64,000 nt of DNA, taken from Cordylochernes scorpioides (lineage: Eukaryota > Arthropoda > Arachnida > Pseudoscorpiones > Chernetidae). Of this stretch, positions 43,173 to 52,475 are shown in pieces (the stretch's first letter is position 1; every line of letters starts with the position of its first letter). Location: NCBI GenBank assembly GCA_030710605.1, contig CP092886.1:159324000-159387999 (forward strand), given 5' to 3'. A program made the position numbers and the translations under genes. Below the pieces are notes generated by a model, which worked only from the letters and a program-made list of their open reading frames with translations, searched no databases and was not told where the DNA came from.

Positions 43173-44332
43173 TTAATGGTGACTTTAACTAAATAAATCT
43201 AACTACATTTACTCAAATTTATAATAAATTAACACAATTACCATTCGTCTTTTTAGTTTACATTTCTAAACTCCATGTTACTGGCATTTAGATCTCCAAA
43301 TCATTTTATAACAACTACATGAGGGTAACTTTAATTTAGATTTTTTTCTCTTTCTTTCTACAAGGACACATTTCTACGAGCTCTAGCAGAGTTCACAAAG
43401 AAATATGAGAAAAATGTAATTTATTTTAATTTAAAAGATAGATTCAATTGATAATTATTGGTAATAAAATGATAATTTTCATCATTTTTATTTACAACCA
43501 AGAGAGAGAGAATCACAATATGAATGTACTGTAGAAAATTCCTTATCAAATATGAAGATAAAATATGGAAATAATGCATTTTTAGAAAGGAGCCTTGACA
43601 AAGAGAGATAAATGATATATTTATCATTACTATATCTTATGTCAAACACATTAGCTCTTTACTTAAATATTTTAATGAGCGTATTTGCTCATAAATATCC
43701 AATAAGAATTTGCTATTTAAACTTTTATCCTAATTAAATATAAACCTCTTTTTGTCATTGCCTTTAAAAAATTCTTTCGTTTAATTAGGCAGTTTGAATG
43801 CATTTTTTTTGTGGCAAAGAATTCTTTTTGTTTTGAATTTCAGGATAAAAAGGTGAATATTTTATTAGATTACCTTAGAAAGTCACGTACATCAATTAAT
43901 AAATAAAATGTGAAATTAATATAATTATGTTTATATATAGGGTAATATCTAAGTTCTTGCGAAGCTAAAATATTCATAAATTTGAGATGATGATTTAAGA
44001 ATCAATTTTTAATGTTCCTTATTTCGCTTTTATGTATTAAAATTCTATATAAATATACAATGGATGTGTGTTTATTATAAATTTAGCGTCACAAGAAATG
44101 TTCATCCTTTGTTTGCATCACTCAGAAGTGACAGTATGAGAATAAATTCGAACTTATCTTTTGAGATTTTTAGATGTTGAAATCCCTGTTCTCGAACAGA
44201 CGATCGATGTGTCGACAGTAATTTTTGAGAATCATTACACCTGGATTCACACTTACATATGTGGAAATTGGAATATTCCCTTTAAAGATAGAGGTTGCCT
44301 GGCCGGCAATTATAGTGCTTAAAAATAAAAGA
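43173..44332. other. AT-rich, no gene or clear repeat
   Basis: Only short AT-rich frames. A GA-rich run, 'caagagagagagaatcacaa', lies near 43500. Confidence 0.4.
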
Positions 44333-44545
44333 CACTTCGCTTAGAAATTGTTTTTAATTTTCGACATTTCGAAACAAACATTTATCCTCGTCAGGGAAAT
44401 ATAAAATTCAAAGCATTTGTTAAGGCGTTATAAAGTTAATTTTATATTTTCCTGACGAGAATAAAATATCCTTTGTCGGAACGGCGCAACGTCGAAAAAA
44501 TATAAACAATTTCAGGCCGAAAGATCCTTTATTTTGAAGAACTAT
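44333..44545. repeat. Foldback repeat with a 'cctcgtcag' centre
   Basis: The left arm is 'aataaaagacacttcgctta', 'tttttaattttcgacatttc', 'gaaacaaacatttatcctcg', 'tcagggaaatataaaatt'. The right arm is 'aattttatattttcctgacg', 'agaataaaatatcctttgtc', 'ggcgcaacgtcgaaaaaata', 'ccgaaagatcctttatttt'. The arms are diverged. It shares the 'tttcg…cctcgtcag' theme with the FB1/FB2 core. Confidence 0.75.
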
Positions 44546-44790
44546 GAAATATCCATGTATGAAATATCCCAAAGTTCCTTAGACAGTTGAACGTGTCCTC
44601 TTTGTTTTTTTTTTTATAAAATAGATACTTCGCCCAGAGTTAAAGTTTTATTTTCTTAACGTCTCAACAAAAACTTTTTGTCTTTGTTGATAGCATCAAT
44701 CTGAAAGAACTCAGGAGAAGCGATTCACAAATTTCTTTAGGAACTTATCAATTTCACTATATTTTTTAAAAATTATATTTCAACTGTTCA
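44546..44790. other. Unassigned, probably an old flank of the foldback
   Basis: 'gatacttcgcccagagttaa' and 'cgtctcaacaaaaacttttt' echo the preceding foldback's arm but are too decayed to assign. Confidence 0.3.
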
Positions 44791-44794
44791 GCGT

Positions 44795-45030
44795 ATTTAC
44801 GCAATTTTGGCCTTAAATACCCATTTCTTTATTTCTCAAGACCTCTGGGACCAAATATTTGGTCGTAGAGCTTCAACTTGCACCACACGGACGAGGGCCA
44901 ACAGCCCGAAACGCGTTCGTGGTTGGCTTTTCTTATTTATCAAGAAAATGGGTTGGCCAAATATCAGGGAAACATTTTGATCAATGTTTAGTTGAATTTT
45001 GTTACACTAGATGATGGCACTCTGCCATCA
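44795..45030 (-). mobile_element. FB1 element with core, inverted
   Basis: Minus-oriented: 'ttttggccttaaatacccat', 'cttgcaccacacggacgagg', 'gccaacagcccgaaacgcgt', 'tcgtggttggcttttcttat', 'gggttggccaaatatcaggg', 'agatgatggcactctgccat'. It ends abruptly against an M1 end. Confidence 0.85.
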
Positions 45031-45070
45031 AAGACTTTCCTCTTCCTTAAGTTTTGTCCATTTGAGTAGT
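45031..45070 (+). mobile_element. M1 terminal fragment
   Basis: 'aaagactttcctcttcctta' then 'agttttgtccatttgagta' equals the last 40 bases of an M1 copy (compare 59240-59294). It is fused directly to FB1. Confidence 0.7.
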
Positions 45071-45080
45071 TAGAGCTTAG

Positions 45081-45393
45081 TTGGGGGTCGGTGGAAGGAT
45101 GGTCTAAACCGTTGGTTTTCGACCGCTACGACCCGGGTTCGATTCCCGCATTGAGCACTTTTTTCTTATTAAAAATAAATTCCTCCAATGGCCCTCGATT
45201 CTTCTAAAAGTCCAACCCCACCAGCGTGGGCAAGTAACTAAACGGGTCTCTGGCACATTTGTAAGTGAGAGGTCGAACTGCTTTTCACATGTGTAGACAT
45301 GTGGTGCACTTACAGTAAAAGGCAGTCGCCTACTTCTACCCACCATGATTACCATGGCCTGTACCACCTGTACTAGGGATAAGTAAAAAAAAA
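45081..45393 (+). mobile_element. tRNA-derived SINE S1, copy 3, complete with target duplication
   Basis: Head 'gggggtcggtggaaggatgg' then 'tctaaaccgttgg' (A box) and 'cgacccgggttcgattcccg' (B box). The tRNA-unrelated body is followed by a poly(A) tail, 'aagtaaaaaaaaaa'. AGAGCTTAG stands on both sides (45072-45080 and 45394-45402), a perfect 9-bp duplication. Pol III promoter, A-tail and duplication make this a textbook SINE. It is the reference copy for the family. Confidence 0.95.
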
Positions 45394-45402
45394 AGAGCTT
45401 AG

Positions 45403-45645
45403 CTAACGACTTTTCTTATGGCATTTATAAAATACTAAAATTGCATATCTATTAATTTACTAGGGGTAATTTGTGAAAATATCAGTCTCCAGAGAGAGAA
45501 ATCCAGCTGAAACGTTGTTCGACAATCCTTTAGAAGTACGGCAGCTGTGGTCGGTGGAGGACACATTACACCAGGCTTATTTAGGGATTGTTGCACCAAG
45601 AGTCGATGCTTATATATTTCCCAGCTATACTCTAAATATCCCTGA
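45403..45645. other. Unassigned, no gene
   Basis: Two opposing short frames (60 codons plus, 82 codons minus) cover 45435-45683. Neither is protein-like. Confidence 0.35.
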
Positions 45646-45647
45646 CA

Positions 45648-46055
45648 TCTCCTGATCAGGAAACTAAAAATTTCTGATGGCAAAATCGTTGATTTTAATT
45701 ATTCCAGAATTGGCCCAATACCCATTTTTAATTAATATAAAAACCTAGGCATATACGTGTTTCGGGCTGTTGGACCTCACCAGCATGGTGCAAGCTGCTT
45801 CTCAACGACCAAAATCATGAATCGGGTATTTAGACCAAAATGGCCCTGAAGACCATCTTTTTTTGGTCATTGAGATACAGCTTGCACCACGCTAATGAAG
45901 GCCAACAAACACGTTTGTTGTAAGCTTTTTTTATTGATCAAGAAAGGGTATTTGATCAATTCTATAATAATTAAAAATCAACGATTAGGTAATTTTTTCT
46001 GACAGATGGCGCAATGCATCAGCAACTTTTAGTTGGACGATCAGGAAATGTTTTT
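45648..46055. mobile_element. FB2 foldback element, full length with two cores
   Basis: Left half: 'ctcctgatcaggaaactaaa', 'tcgttgattttaattattcc', 'cgtgtttcgggctgttggac', 'caccagcatggtgcaagctg'. From about 45870 the complement follows: 'cagcttgcaccacgctaatg', 'aaggccaacaaacacgtttg', 'ataattaaaaatcaacgatt', 'tctgacagatggcgcaatgc', 'gttggacgatcaggaaatg'. The core is therefore present twice, facing inward. About 400 bp. Confidence 0.9.
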
Positions 46056-46140
46056 TTTTTCTTAATTTATCTATCTGATCCCAGTACAAATTCACTTTTA
46101 TACTATTTTTTATTTTTTCTGAACATATCATTTATTTAAA

Positions 46141-46421
46141 ATACGAAACTATTATAGACGCGTATGATTCTTTTTAAAAATAAACAATTTCTACTGCTCT
46201 CACTGCAATGTAAAAATTAAGGGGAGAGCTTGGCTCATCAGTGGTGAACCCTCCCAGCGGTTTAGCCAATTTAATCTACCATACCACTGTTATATTGCAT
46301 TTTTCGATCTTCCTTTTATAGTGATACTGAAGCTAGACTCTTGGAATGGATATTTTAGATGAACTATGGACGATAATAGTTTCGAATTTTGATAACAGAT
46401 GGTGCGCTAATGCATCATATC
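46141..46421. mobile_element. FB3 element, rearranged
   Basis: 'cgaaactattatagacgcgt', 'ctcatcagtggtgaaccctc', 'ccagcggtttagccaattta'. It then jumps to the opposite terminal arm, 'ttcgaattttgataacagat' and 'ggtgcgctaatgcatcatat'. Confidence 0.85.
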
Positions 46422-46499
46422 ATTTATTTCCTTAAATACCTTTTTTTTTTTCAGAAAATTCCTTAATATTACAATCTATAAAATAAACCAGTTATTAAT

Positions 46500-46608
46500 A
46501 TATTAGAGGCTGTCTGGTAGATTAAACTGCCGAATCCGCGAGGAGGGTTCTCCACGGATGAGTCAGGCCTTCCTAATTTCCTCGAAGTAAGGACAGTATT
46601 AAGTTGTT
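46500..46608 (-). mobile_element. FB3 fragment, inverted
   Basis: 'gtagattaaactgccgaatc', 'gaggagggttctccacggat', 'gagtcaggccttcctaattt' match the right inner arm of FB3. Confidence 0.75.
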
Positions 46609-47104
46609 TTAGTTAAAAGAGAAATGAAACATTGGGAAGTTTATATTATTACAAGGAGCGCTAGTGACTCCTTCACACTGGAAAATCCACCGCGGATTAG
46701 TTTTGGGGGTTTAAACTTTGGGTAATTCTACAAGTTTCACCCCTGAGGATTATATTTTGTTTGGGAACTTTAAAAGCTTTTAAAGGACTATTCATTACGT
46801 CTAATGAACAACCTTTTTGTTCCGGCAGCGAAGTCATGGATCGAAGAGAGACGTCAAAATATTTTATTGTAAAAGGCATTTTCCAAATCTCGGAACTTTG
46901 AAGTTCTGTATACGTAAATAACGGGATATTTATAAATATAACGTATATGTGAAAGTATTCATGGCTGAAATATATTTATAACTTAATTTATAAATAAATT
47001 ATTATTTATTAATTAACCTTCTACCTCTCTCTGCATTCTCCTCGCTGTGAAGGTCTGTACAATAATTTCCCAGGAAAAGGGGGGAAAAGAGAAACGGTTA
47101 GACT
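46609..47104. other. No recognised gene
   Basis: Single-copy, AT-rich. Minus-strand frames such as 46697-46879 (60 codons) are not recognisable. Confidence 0.35.
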
Positions 47105-47975
47105 GAGAAAAATATTTTAGTATTTTTCAACATACTCCCCTCCCGCATCTATACAGAGCTTCCATCGTTTATCCCATGCTTCCAAACATTTACAAATGTC
47201 GACTTTATTATGGATGGTCTTCAATACCTCTTTCGATTCCGCAATGATGACTTCTCTAGTGTCAAAAACCCTCCTTTCCTTTCAAAGTCATTTTGAATTT
47301 TTGAATAGGAAAACGTCATTGGCAGCTAATTCTGGATAATTATCAGGTTGGGGAAGTACTGGGGTTCCGTGCTTGGCTGAAGAATTTAGCACAGATGTAT
47401 TGGTGTGTGGCCGAGCTTTGTCGTGATGGCGAAACCATTTTTTGGTATGCCACATTTATTTTTTTCAAGGCGTTTTGATTTGCGTAGACGTCTCGGAATG
47501 TTTAAATAAACTTCCTTATTTATTGTTTGTCTTTCCTCAAGGTATTCTTCATAGTGTACAATCCCTTTTATGTCGAAGAAGGACACTAGAAAAACCTTCG
47601 TTTTTAACTTAGAGATTTATTGACTAATCTTTTCCTTTCCGCTCCATACCCGCGAACCCGTGTTTTGTCTCCAGTCATTGTGATTTTCTTCAAATTAGGG
47701 TTTTGTTCGACCATTTCAAAAATGTTGCTTGAAGCATAAACATGATCATTTTTATATTCAAATATCAGCATTTTAGGAACAAATTTGGCAGGTGTTTTCC
47801 TTCCTGTAGATTTTATTTGATTCCTATTAAAGATGTAAATATCCCATTTTCTATCGCGATGTCACATCAACCCCAATTCGTTGATTTTATTTCATTAAAT
47901 TCTCATTTTTTATGTGTTCTCAGAGATCATGTGAAGGATTGGCCGGCCAATGTACGCATCGTTTTCCACTCTCTG
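47105..47975 (-). pseudogene. mariner transposase relic (DD34D), minus strand
   Basis: Reading minus in shifting frames, the pieces come in transposase order. N-terminal remnants lie up to about 47975. AKFVPKMLIFEYKNDHVYAS is at about 47720-47790, and a first catalytic region 'ITMTGDKTRV' (D kept, following E changed to K) at about 47660. The best open stretch is 47386-47586 with FFDIKGIVHYE and 'EVYLNIPRRLR'. The second catalytic Asp (WFRHHDKARPH) follows; exactly 34 residues later comes the third (AANDVFLF), the mariner DD34D spacing. 'RWKLCIDAGGEYVEKY' closes the protein near 47105. Such enzymes cut and paste TA-flanked elements. Many stops and shifts: dead. Confidence 0.9.
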
Positions 47976-48391
47976 CCATTTTTATATCTTGAAATATAGA
48001 ATATTATTATTCTCATACCATATCAAAATGTCTGATATAGGTTTGTATTTTCTTTTCTAAAAAATAAATCGTGAATACCATTCTTATAGGGCAGATTTTT
48101 TAAAATGATCGTTGCAGAAGACTATTTTAAATAAATGTGAGTTTCTAATACAGACTTACCGATTTTAAAACAAAATTTTATATAAATTCACTGTCCAGTT
48201 TTAAATCCAAAAATGTCAAAGAGGCTACTTGAAGTGATATTTTGAAATTCTTCCTATTCAAGTGCTGTGCGTTGAAAATCGTGATGCTATATACAGCCGC
48301 GTGGTTCTCAAGATTTTTATTTATTAAAATTGGTGTTCGAATTTTTTTATCATTCGTATTTTTAGAATGTGTACTGACTATATAAACTATA

Positions 48392-48421
48392 GACGTGTGA
48401 CCCGGCTTCGCCCGAGATTTC
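48392..48421 (-). mobile_element. Helitron-like 3' end, inverted
   Basis: Minus strand 'ctcgggcgaagccgggtcac' then 'acgtctatag': hairpin plus CT-ending tail, slightly decayed relative to 51340-51375. Confidence 0.45.
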
Positions 48422-48539
48422 AATTTCCTTCATACTGAAATTACATCAATAATAAATATTAGAAGTGCCATAGAATAGCAATACAGAAGTAACACATAAA
48501 CTACAGGAAAAAAGTGTGTGTGATGGCAAAAATTGTATT

Positions 48540-48655
48540 ATATTAGTGTTTGGGTATTTGATTTAATTAATATATATTATATATATATATTAATTATAAT
48601 ATATATATATATATATAATATATATATATATTATAATTTATATTATATCTATCTA
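48540..48655. repeat. (TA)n microsatellite
   Basis: Long interrupted TA/ATT tract, 'tatatatatatataatatat' and similar, ending 'tctatctatatacctat'. Confidence 0.85.
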
Positions 48656-48800
48656 TATACCTATAAAAATGAAATCCAAAATCGATGTTTGTTATCGCGT
48701 TGCGCAAAATCTACAGAATAAATCTTTATGAAATTTCGCATGTAGGTAGCTCTAGATTTCGTTTAACATATAGACTATTCAAAAAACTAAATAAGTTAAT
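48646..48800 (+). mobile_element. Helitron-like 5' end
   Basis: 'atctatctatatacctataa' then 'aaatgaaatccaaaatcgat' has the TC + TATATA + AAA start common to animal Helitron 5' ends (compare 51090). The match fades after about 150 bases. No helicase or Rep gene is present. Confidence 0.4.
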
Positions 48801-49235
48801 GTGCTTTTTTAAAAATAAAAAACCAAAAAGTGTTAGTTCCAGCCTTTTACCGCTTGGGCGCAGCACTGGTCGCGACGATAAATGAATTTGATTGGTTAAT
48901 AATTAACACGTGGTTTGTTTACACGATGAATGTTAGTTTGTTCACACGATGAGTGTTTTTAAAAGGTAAGATTATCCAATCGCCCTGAAACTGATTTGAA
49001 ATAAATATTCTTTGCAATTTTATTTTCAAATTTTCTACTTTCCCTCGCAAGCAGCGCCTCTAGCTGCGTCTGGTGAAATTATATTTATAAATTGTAACAC
49101 TGCTTAAAATGTTTTCCAAGTATAATAAATTTAATTTGATAATTTAGTAATATAATATTCAAACGACATAAAAAATACTTGGCATTTCAATATTAATATA
49201 TATTTAAAGAAAAATTTTTAACGTTTTTGTGTTAA
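48801..49235. other. No gene; unclear repeat flank
   Basis: 'cgctttgggcg…actggtcgcg'-type balanced bits at 48850 and 49040-49080, otherwise AT-rich. Confidence 0.3.
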
Positions 49236-50020
49236 ATGTTAAGAAATAGAAATATTTATATTCGACTTGCGGAAAGTTTGGCCAACATACTCAACTCAAC
49301 AGGATTTTCATGGTTAATTAACTGCAACGATGCAAGGATTATCCGGCAAGAAATACCTTTAATAACTAAAATTGCAATAGAACAATCTATTCAAAGTGAC
49401 CAGGCAAAAATAGAGAATTCTAAATTCTACCCTCACTATAAGTATTTACACAGTTCATTCCAAATTGAAAGCTATTTACTTAGCAACTTTCCATTCCCAG
49501 TAAAACGCTATATCGCACAACAGAGAATACTATATTCGTTTTTCAAGGAAAACCATACAAACATTTTCAAAGAGGGTGATAAGATTTGTGATCTCTGCAA
49601 AGAAAATATGGAAACTGAACTATCTCATTATATCTATGAATGCCAAGATATATATTAGTGAGGAGAGAAGGACATTCTTTTCAATGGTAGACACCAGCCA
49701 ACTTAGGTCAATCCAAATGATGTTAACCAGTGCCCAAACAAGCAGACTAGTTGCTCAGGCCCTATATAATTTTTACAAGACAGTAGGTGTAAAGAGGGAG
49801 AAAAGAGAACTTGGAAGCTATTGTTCTTACACCTCAGAATGATGAAACATCGAGGGGTCGACCTTTCATATTAAATCTTACTTTTCCTTATTTCTAATAA
49901 TTGTATATAGTTGCGGAACTACTGGTTTCCTGTGCTGCTCTTTTCCTGATATTGCACCTTGTACGGAGAATCTGTATGAGACTAATGTCTTAATAATAGC
50001 TTTGTGTGTGTGTGTGTGTG
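49236..50020 (+). pseudogene. Non-LTR retrotransposon 3' end: ORF2 C-terminus with zinc-finger-like motif
   Basis: The plus-strand frame 49236-49658 (140 codons) ends in CDLCKENMETELSHYIYEC, a C-X2-C-X(8-9)-H-X4-C pattern of the kind at the C-terminus of many LINE ORF2 proteins. A one-base shift near 49650 moves the remaining 50 or so codons into the next frame (…ALYNFYKTVG…) up to TGA 49840. An untranslated tail follows ('gctgctcttttcctgatatt', 'gcaccttgtacggagaatct'), then (TG)9-10 at about 50003-50020. Tails with 'atattgcaccttgtac' are familiar from LINEs of marine invertebrates (memory, unverified). No reverse transcriptase core is present, so it is a 5'-truncated copy. Confidence 0.68.
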
Positions 50021-50454
50021 TTAAATGTTAAAATGTAATGTTAAAATATATTTTTACATTGTTAATTTAATATGCTGTTTTTTATAAAAATGATGATGCA
50101 ACTTTAATTGTTGTTGTGAAAGTATCTTTATTTACTGAGCTGCTAACCATAATAAATGATTTTTGAGCCCAGAATTGTTGTTGTTTATTATCGTTTGTTT
50201 ATATAAAAATATTACATTGTATGTGATGATGATAACAAAAATGAAATTTTAAATAAATATATATAATTCATTGAGAAAAAAGAAATAATTAATTATCAAA
50301 AATTCACAAAAGTGACAATATCTTATTTAAAATATAATAAATGTTTTAAAAATATTATGTGTTTCAAAAATATATTTAAACGCATATAATAATATTTATA
50401 TTTATATACGTTTATAAATCAATATATAGGTGGATTGGATGTTTTCTAGAATCG
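50021..50454. other. AT-rich, no gene
   Basis: AT-dominated sequence; nothing recognisable. Confidence 0.4.
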
Positions 50455-51089
50455 TTTTAACAAATGCAAATGTTCGTTAGGCAAACTTTTACTCGGGCAC
50501 ATTGGCTAAATACAGTTATTTACAAATCTTCGTTTGTGGCAAGATACTATTCCTTCAACTTCAAATTACCGAGTGAACCAATTAATACTGATTTTTTTTC
50601 AACTTATCGAGTATTTTTCAAGGGACCGGGAAAAAATTATCGAGAGTGTAGACAAGTATAGATTCAGTAGGGATTGAATGTTTGCTAGAATCGTTTTAAC
50701 AAATGTTTGTTAAGCAAACTTTTACTCGGGTAAAATTCGGGCGAAGCCGGGAACATATATATGTGTTTGTCGGCTATGCACGCCCTCAATATGTAACTAA
50801 TCTCGCTGAAATTTGAACAGGACAGAGAGTTAAATCTGGAAGAGTTTTTTTGTCGCACTTTAACCAAGAAAAATTATATTTAACCAAGTACTGAGCAACA
50901 ATATATTTTTAGTTAGAAATTATGATGACAATATTGCCGTATCATGCTTTATTGCATAACAAAAATTATTTTGGGGAATATTCACTAAAGCAGACCACGG
51001 GCGAAGCCAGATAATGATTAATAGTAGGCAGGAACAAAATTCTACCAGCGAAACATTCACTCGAGCAGAAGACACACGAAGCCAGGTCA
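50455..51089 (+). mobile_element. Cluster of decayed Helitron-like 3' segments
   Basis: The words 'tgttcgttaggcaaactttt' and 'actcggg' recur at 50470-50500, 50703-50732 and 51318-51345. GC hairpin remnants 'ttcgggcgaagccgggaaca' (50736-50755), 'accacgggcgaagccagata' (50994-51013) and 'acacacgaagccaggtcat' (51072-51090) follow at the same relative place. This is a nested or tandem pile of one family. No coding sequence. Confidence 0.6.
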
Positions 51090-51375
51090 TCTCTATATAT
51101 AAAATATCGTTTCTCGGCCTTTTGGCTAAGATCATGTAGTATATCTCTAGATATTTTAATTTATGTATATCTTTTTAAAAATCTATTCAGTAGAGAGAGG
51201 ATATGTTCGCTCGAAAAATAAATTTCATATATTATATAAATATATGACGTAACGAATTATATTATCATTATTATCATAATATTTTGTGTGTTCCCGAATA
51301 TTATTATCAATAGTATTCGTTAGGCAAACTTTCACTCGGATAAAACCCGGGCGAAGCCGGGTACACATCCGCTAG
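51090..51375 (+). mobile_element. Non-autonomous Helitron-like element
   Basis: It starts TCTCTATATATAAAATATCG after an A (51089). It ends with the hairpin cccgggcgaagccggg, ten bases, then CTAG, followed by T (51376). This fits Helitrons: TC start, hairpin plus CTRR end, insertion between A and T, no inverted repeats, no target duplication. About 286 bp; no Rep/helicase. Near its left end it carries a U2 snRNA-like stretch. Confidence 0.65.
51106..51150 (+). pseudogene. U2 snRNA 5'-end fragment
   Basis: ATCGTTTCTCGGCCTTTTGG then CTAAGATCATGTAGTATATC matches the U2 spliceosomal RNA 5' end, with stem I and the GUAGUA branch-site pairing stretch, with one early substitution (C to T) and small changes after 'aagatca'. 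Homology stops after about 45 bases, so it is no functional gene. It lies 16 bases inside a Helitron-like left end. Confidence 0.78.
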
Positions 51376-51401
51376 TATAGTATAAATTAGCTTTAAAAAT
51401 T

Positions 51402-51410
51402 GTAAAAAAA
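51402..51410 (-). terminator. Pol III terminator of tRNA-Gly
   Basis: A run of nine A on the plus strand, hence TTTTTTTTT just 3' of the tRNA on its own strand, three bases from the mature end. Confidence 0.85.
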
Positions 51411-51412
51411 AA

Positions 51413-51483
51413 TGCATCGGCCGGGAATCGAACCCGGGCCGCCCGCGTGGCAGGCGAGCATTCTACCACTGAACCACCGATGC
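51413..51483 (-). tRNA. tRNA-Gly (anticodon GCC)
   Basis: On the minus strand the 71-base sequence GCATCGGTGGTTCAGTGGTA...CCGGCCGATGC folds into a full cloverleaf. The 7-bp acceptor stem is gcatcgg/ccgatgc with discriminator A. The A box is TGGTTCAGTGG, the anticodon loop is CTGCCAC with GCC, and the T arm is GGGTTCGATTCCC. It decodes GGC and, by wobble, GGU. A run of nine T directly downstream on the minus strand (plus 51402-51410, A-run) is a proper Pol III terminator, so it looks functional. It sits between Helitron-like ends, so it may have been moved as part of a mobile segment. Confidence 0.96.
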
Positions 51484-51599
51484 TTATAAAAAATGGCCAT
51501 ATTTGGGTATTCATTCCATTCCGGATTACTCCGCGTAAAAAAAGTTCTTCAAATGAAAAAAAAAAATAAATAGCCAAAAATACTAATCAAAATGTAGCC

Positions 51600-51712
51600 G
51601 AAATATTTCCTCAGGATTATAAAAAGCGACATGCAAAATTTGGTACCAATTGGTTCAGTAGTTTTTGAGTTTATCGCGAAACAGACAGACATTGAATTTT
51701 ATATATAGAGAT
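51600..51712 (-). mobile_element. Helitron-like 5' end, inverted
   Basis: Minus strand: TCTCTATATATAAAATTCAA then 'tgtctgtctgtttcgcgata' and 'aactcaaaaactactgaacc'. The start equals that at 51090. An RTE-type LINE tail read from the plus strand ('ttgagtttatcgcgaaacag') is the alternative. Confidence 0.5.
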
Positions 51713-52475
51713 AGGTTTGCCTTTCAGACTACATATATTAACTCTAAAGGTTTACTTTCCCGACCATATGAACTCTATAGAGAGGATTACTTTCCAGACT
51801 ATATAAAAAGGAGTTTTACTGTGTCCTTACTATATATAAGCTCTAGGTTTGCTTTGTCTTAACTATATAAACTAGAGGTTTACTGTCTCGACTATATAAG
51901 CTAGAGGTTTATTGTTCTGACTATATATTAACTATAGGTTTGCTTTGTCTTAACTCTATAAACTAGAGGTTTACTGTCTCGACTATATAAGCTAGAGGTT
52001 TATTGTTCTGACTATATATAAGCTCTAAGTTTGCTGTCTTAACTCTATAAACTAGAGGTTTACTGTCTCGACTATATAAGCTAGAGGTTTATTATTCTGA
52101 CTATATATTAACTATAGGTTTGCTTTGTCTTAACTAAATAAACTAGAGGTTTACTGTCTCGACTATATAAGCTAGAGGTTTATTGTTCTGACTATATATT
52201 AACTATAGGTTTGCTTTGTCTTAACTCTATAAACTAGAGGTTTACTGTCTCGACTATATAAGCTAGAGGTTTATTGTTCTGACTATATATAAGCTCTAAG
52301 TTTGCTGTGTCTTAACTCTATAAACTAGAGGTTTACTGTCTCGACTATATAAGCTAGAGGTTTATTATTCTGACTATATATTAACTATAGGTTTGCTTTG
52401 TCTTAACTATATAAACTAGAGGTTTAATGTCTCGACTATATAAACTAGAGGTTTATTGTTCTGACTATATAATGA
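51713..52475 (+). repeat. Hierarchical satellite: 30-bp, 91-bp and 271-bp periods
   Basis: Basic words 'gactatataagctagaggtt' plus 'tattgttct' and the like repeat about every 30 bases. Three such words form a 91-bp unit starting at 51861, 51952, 52041, 52132, 52223, 52314 and 52403. Units differ in a regular way (…'tattaactatagg' or 'tataagctctaag'…; 'attgttctg' or 'attattctg'), so that units 1-3 and 4-6 repeat as a 271-bp block. 51713-51860 is a less regular start. Confidence 0.93.

Noticed and set aside
45104..45367. 87-codon minus frame and plus-strand tRNA-like sequence as a real tRNA gene
   Set aside because: The tRNA-like part has A and B boxes but no cloverleaf. It is the head of SINE S1, as the two other copies show.
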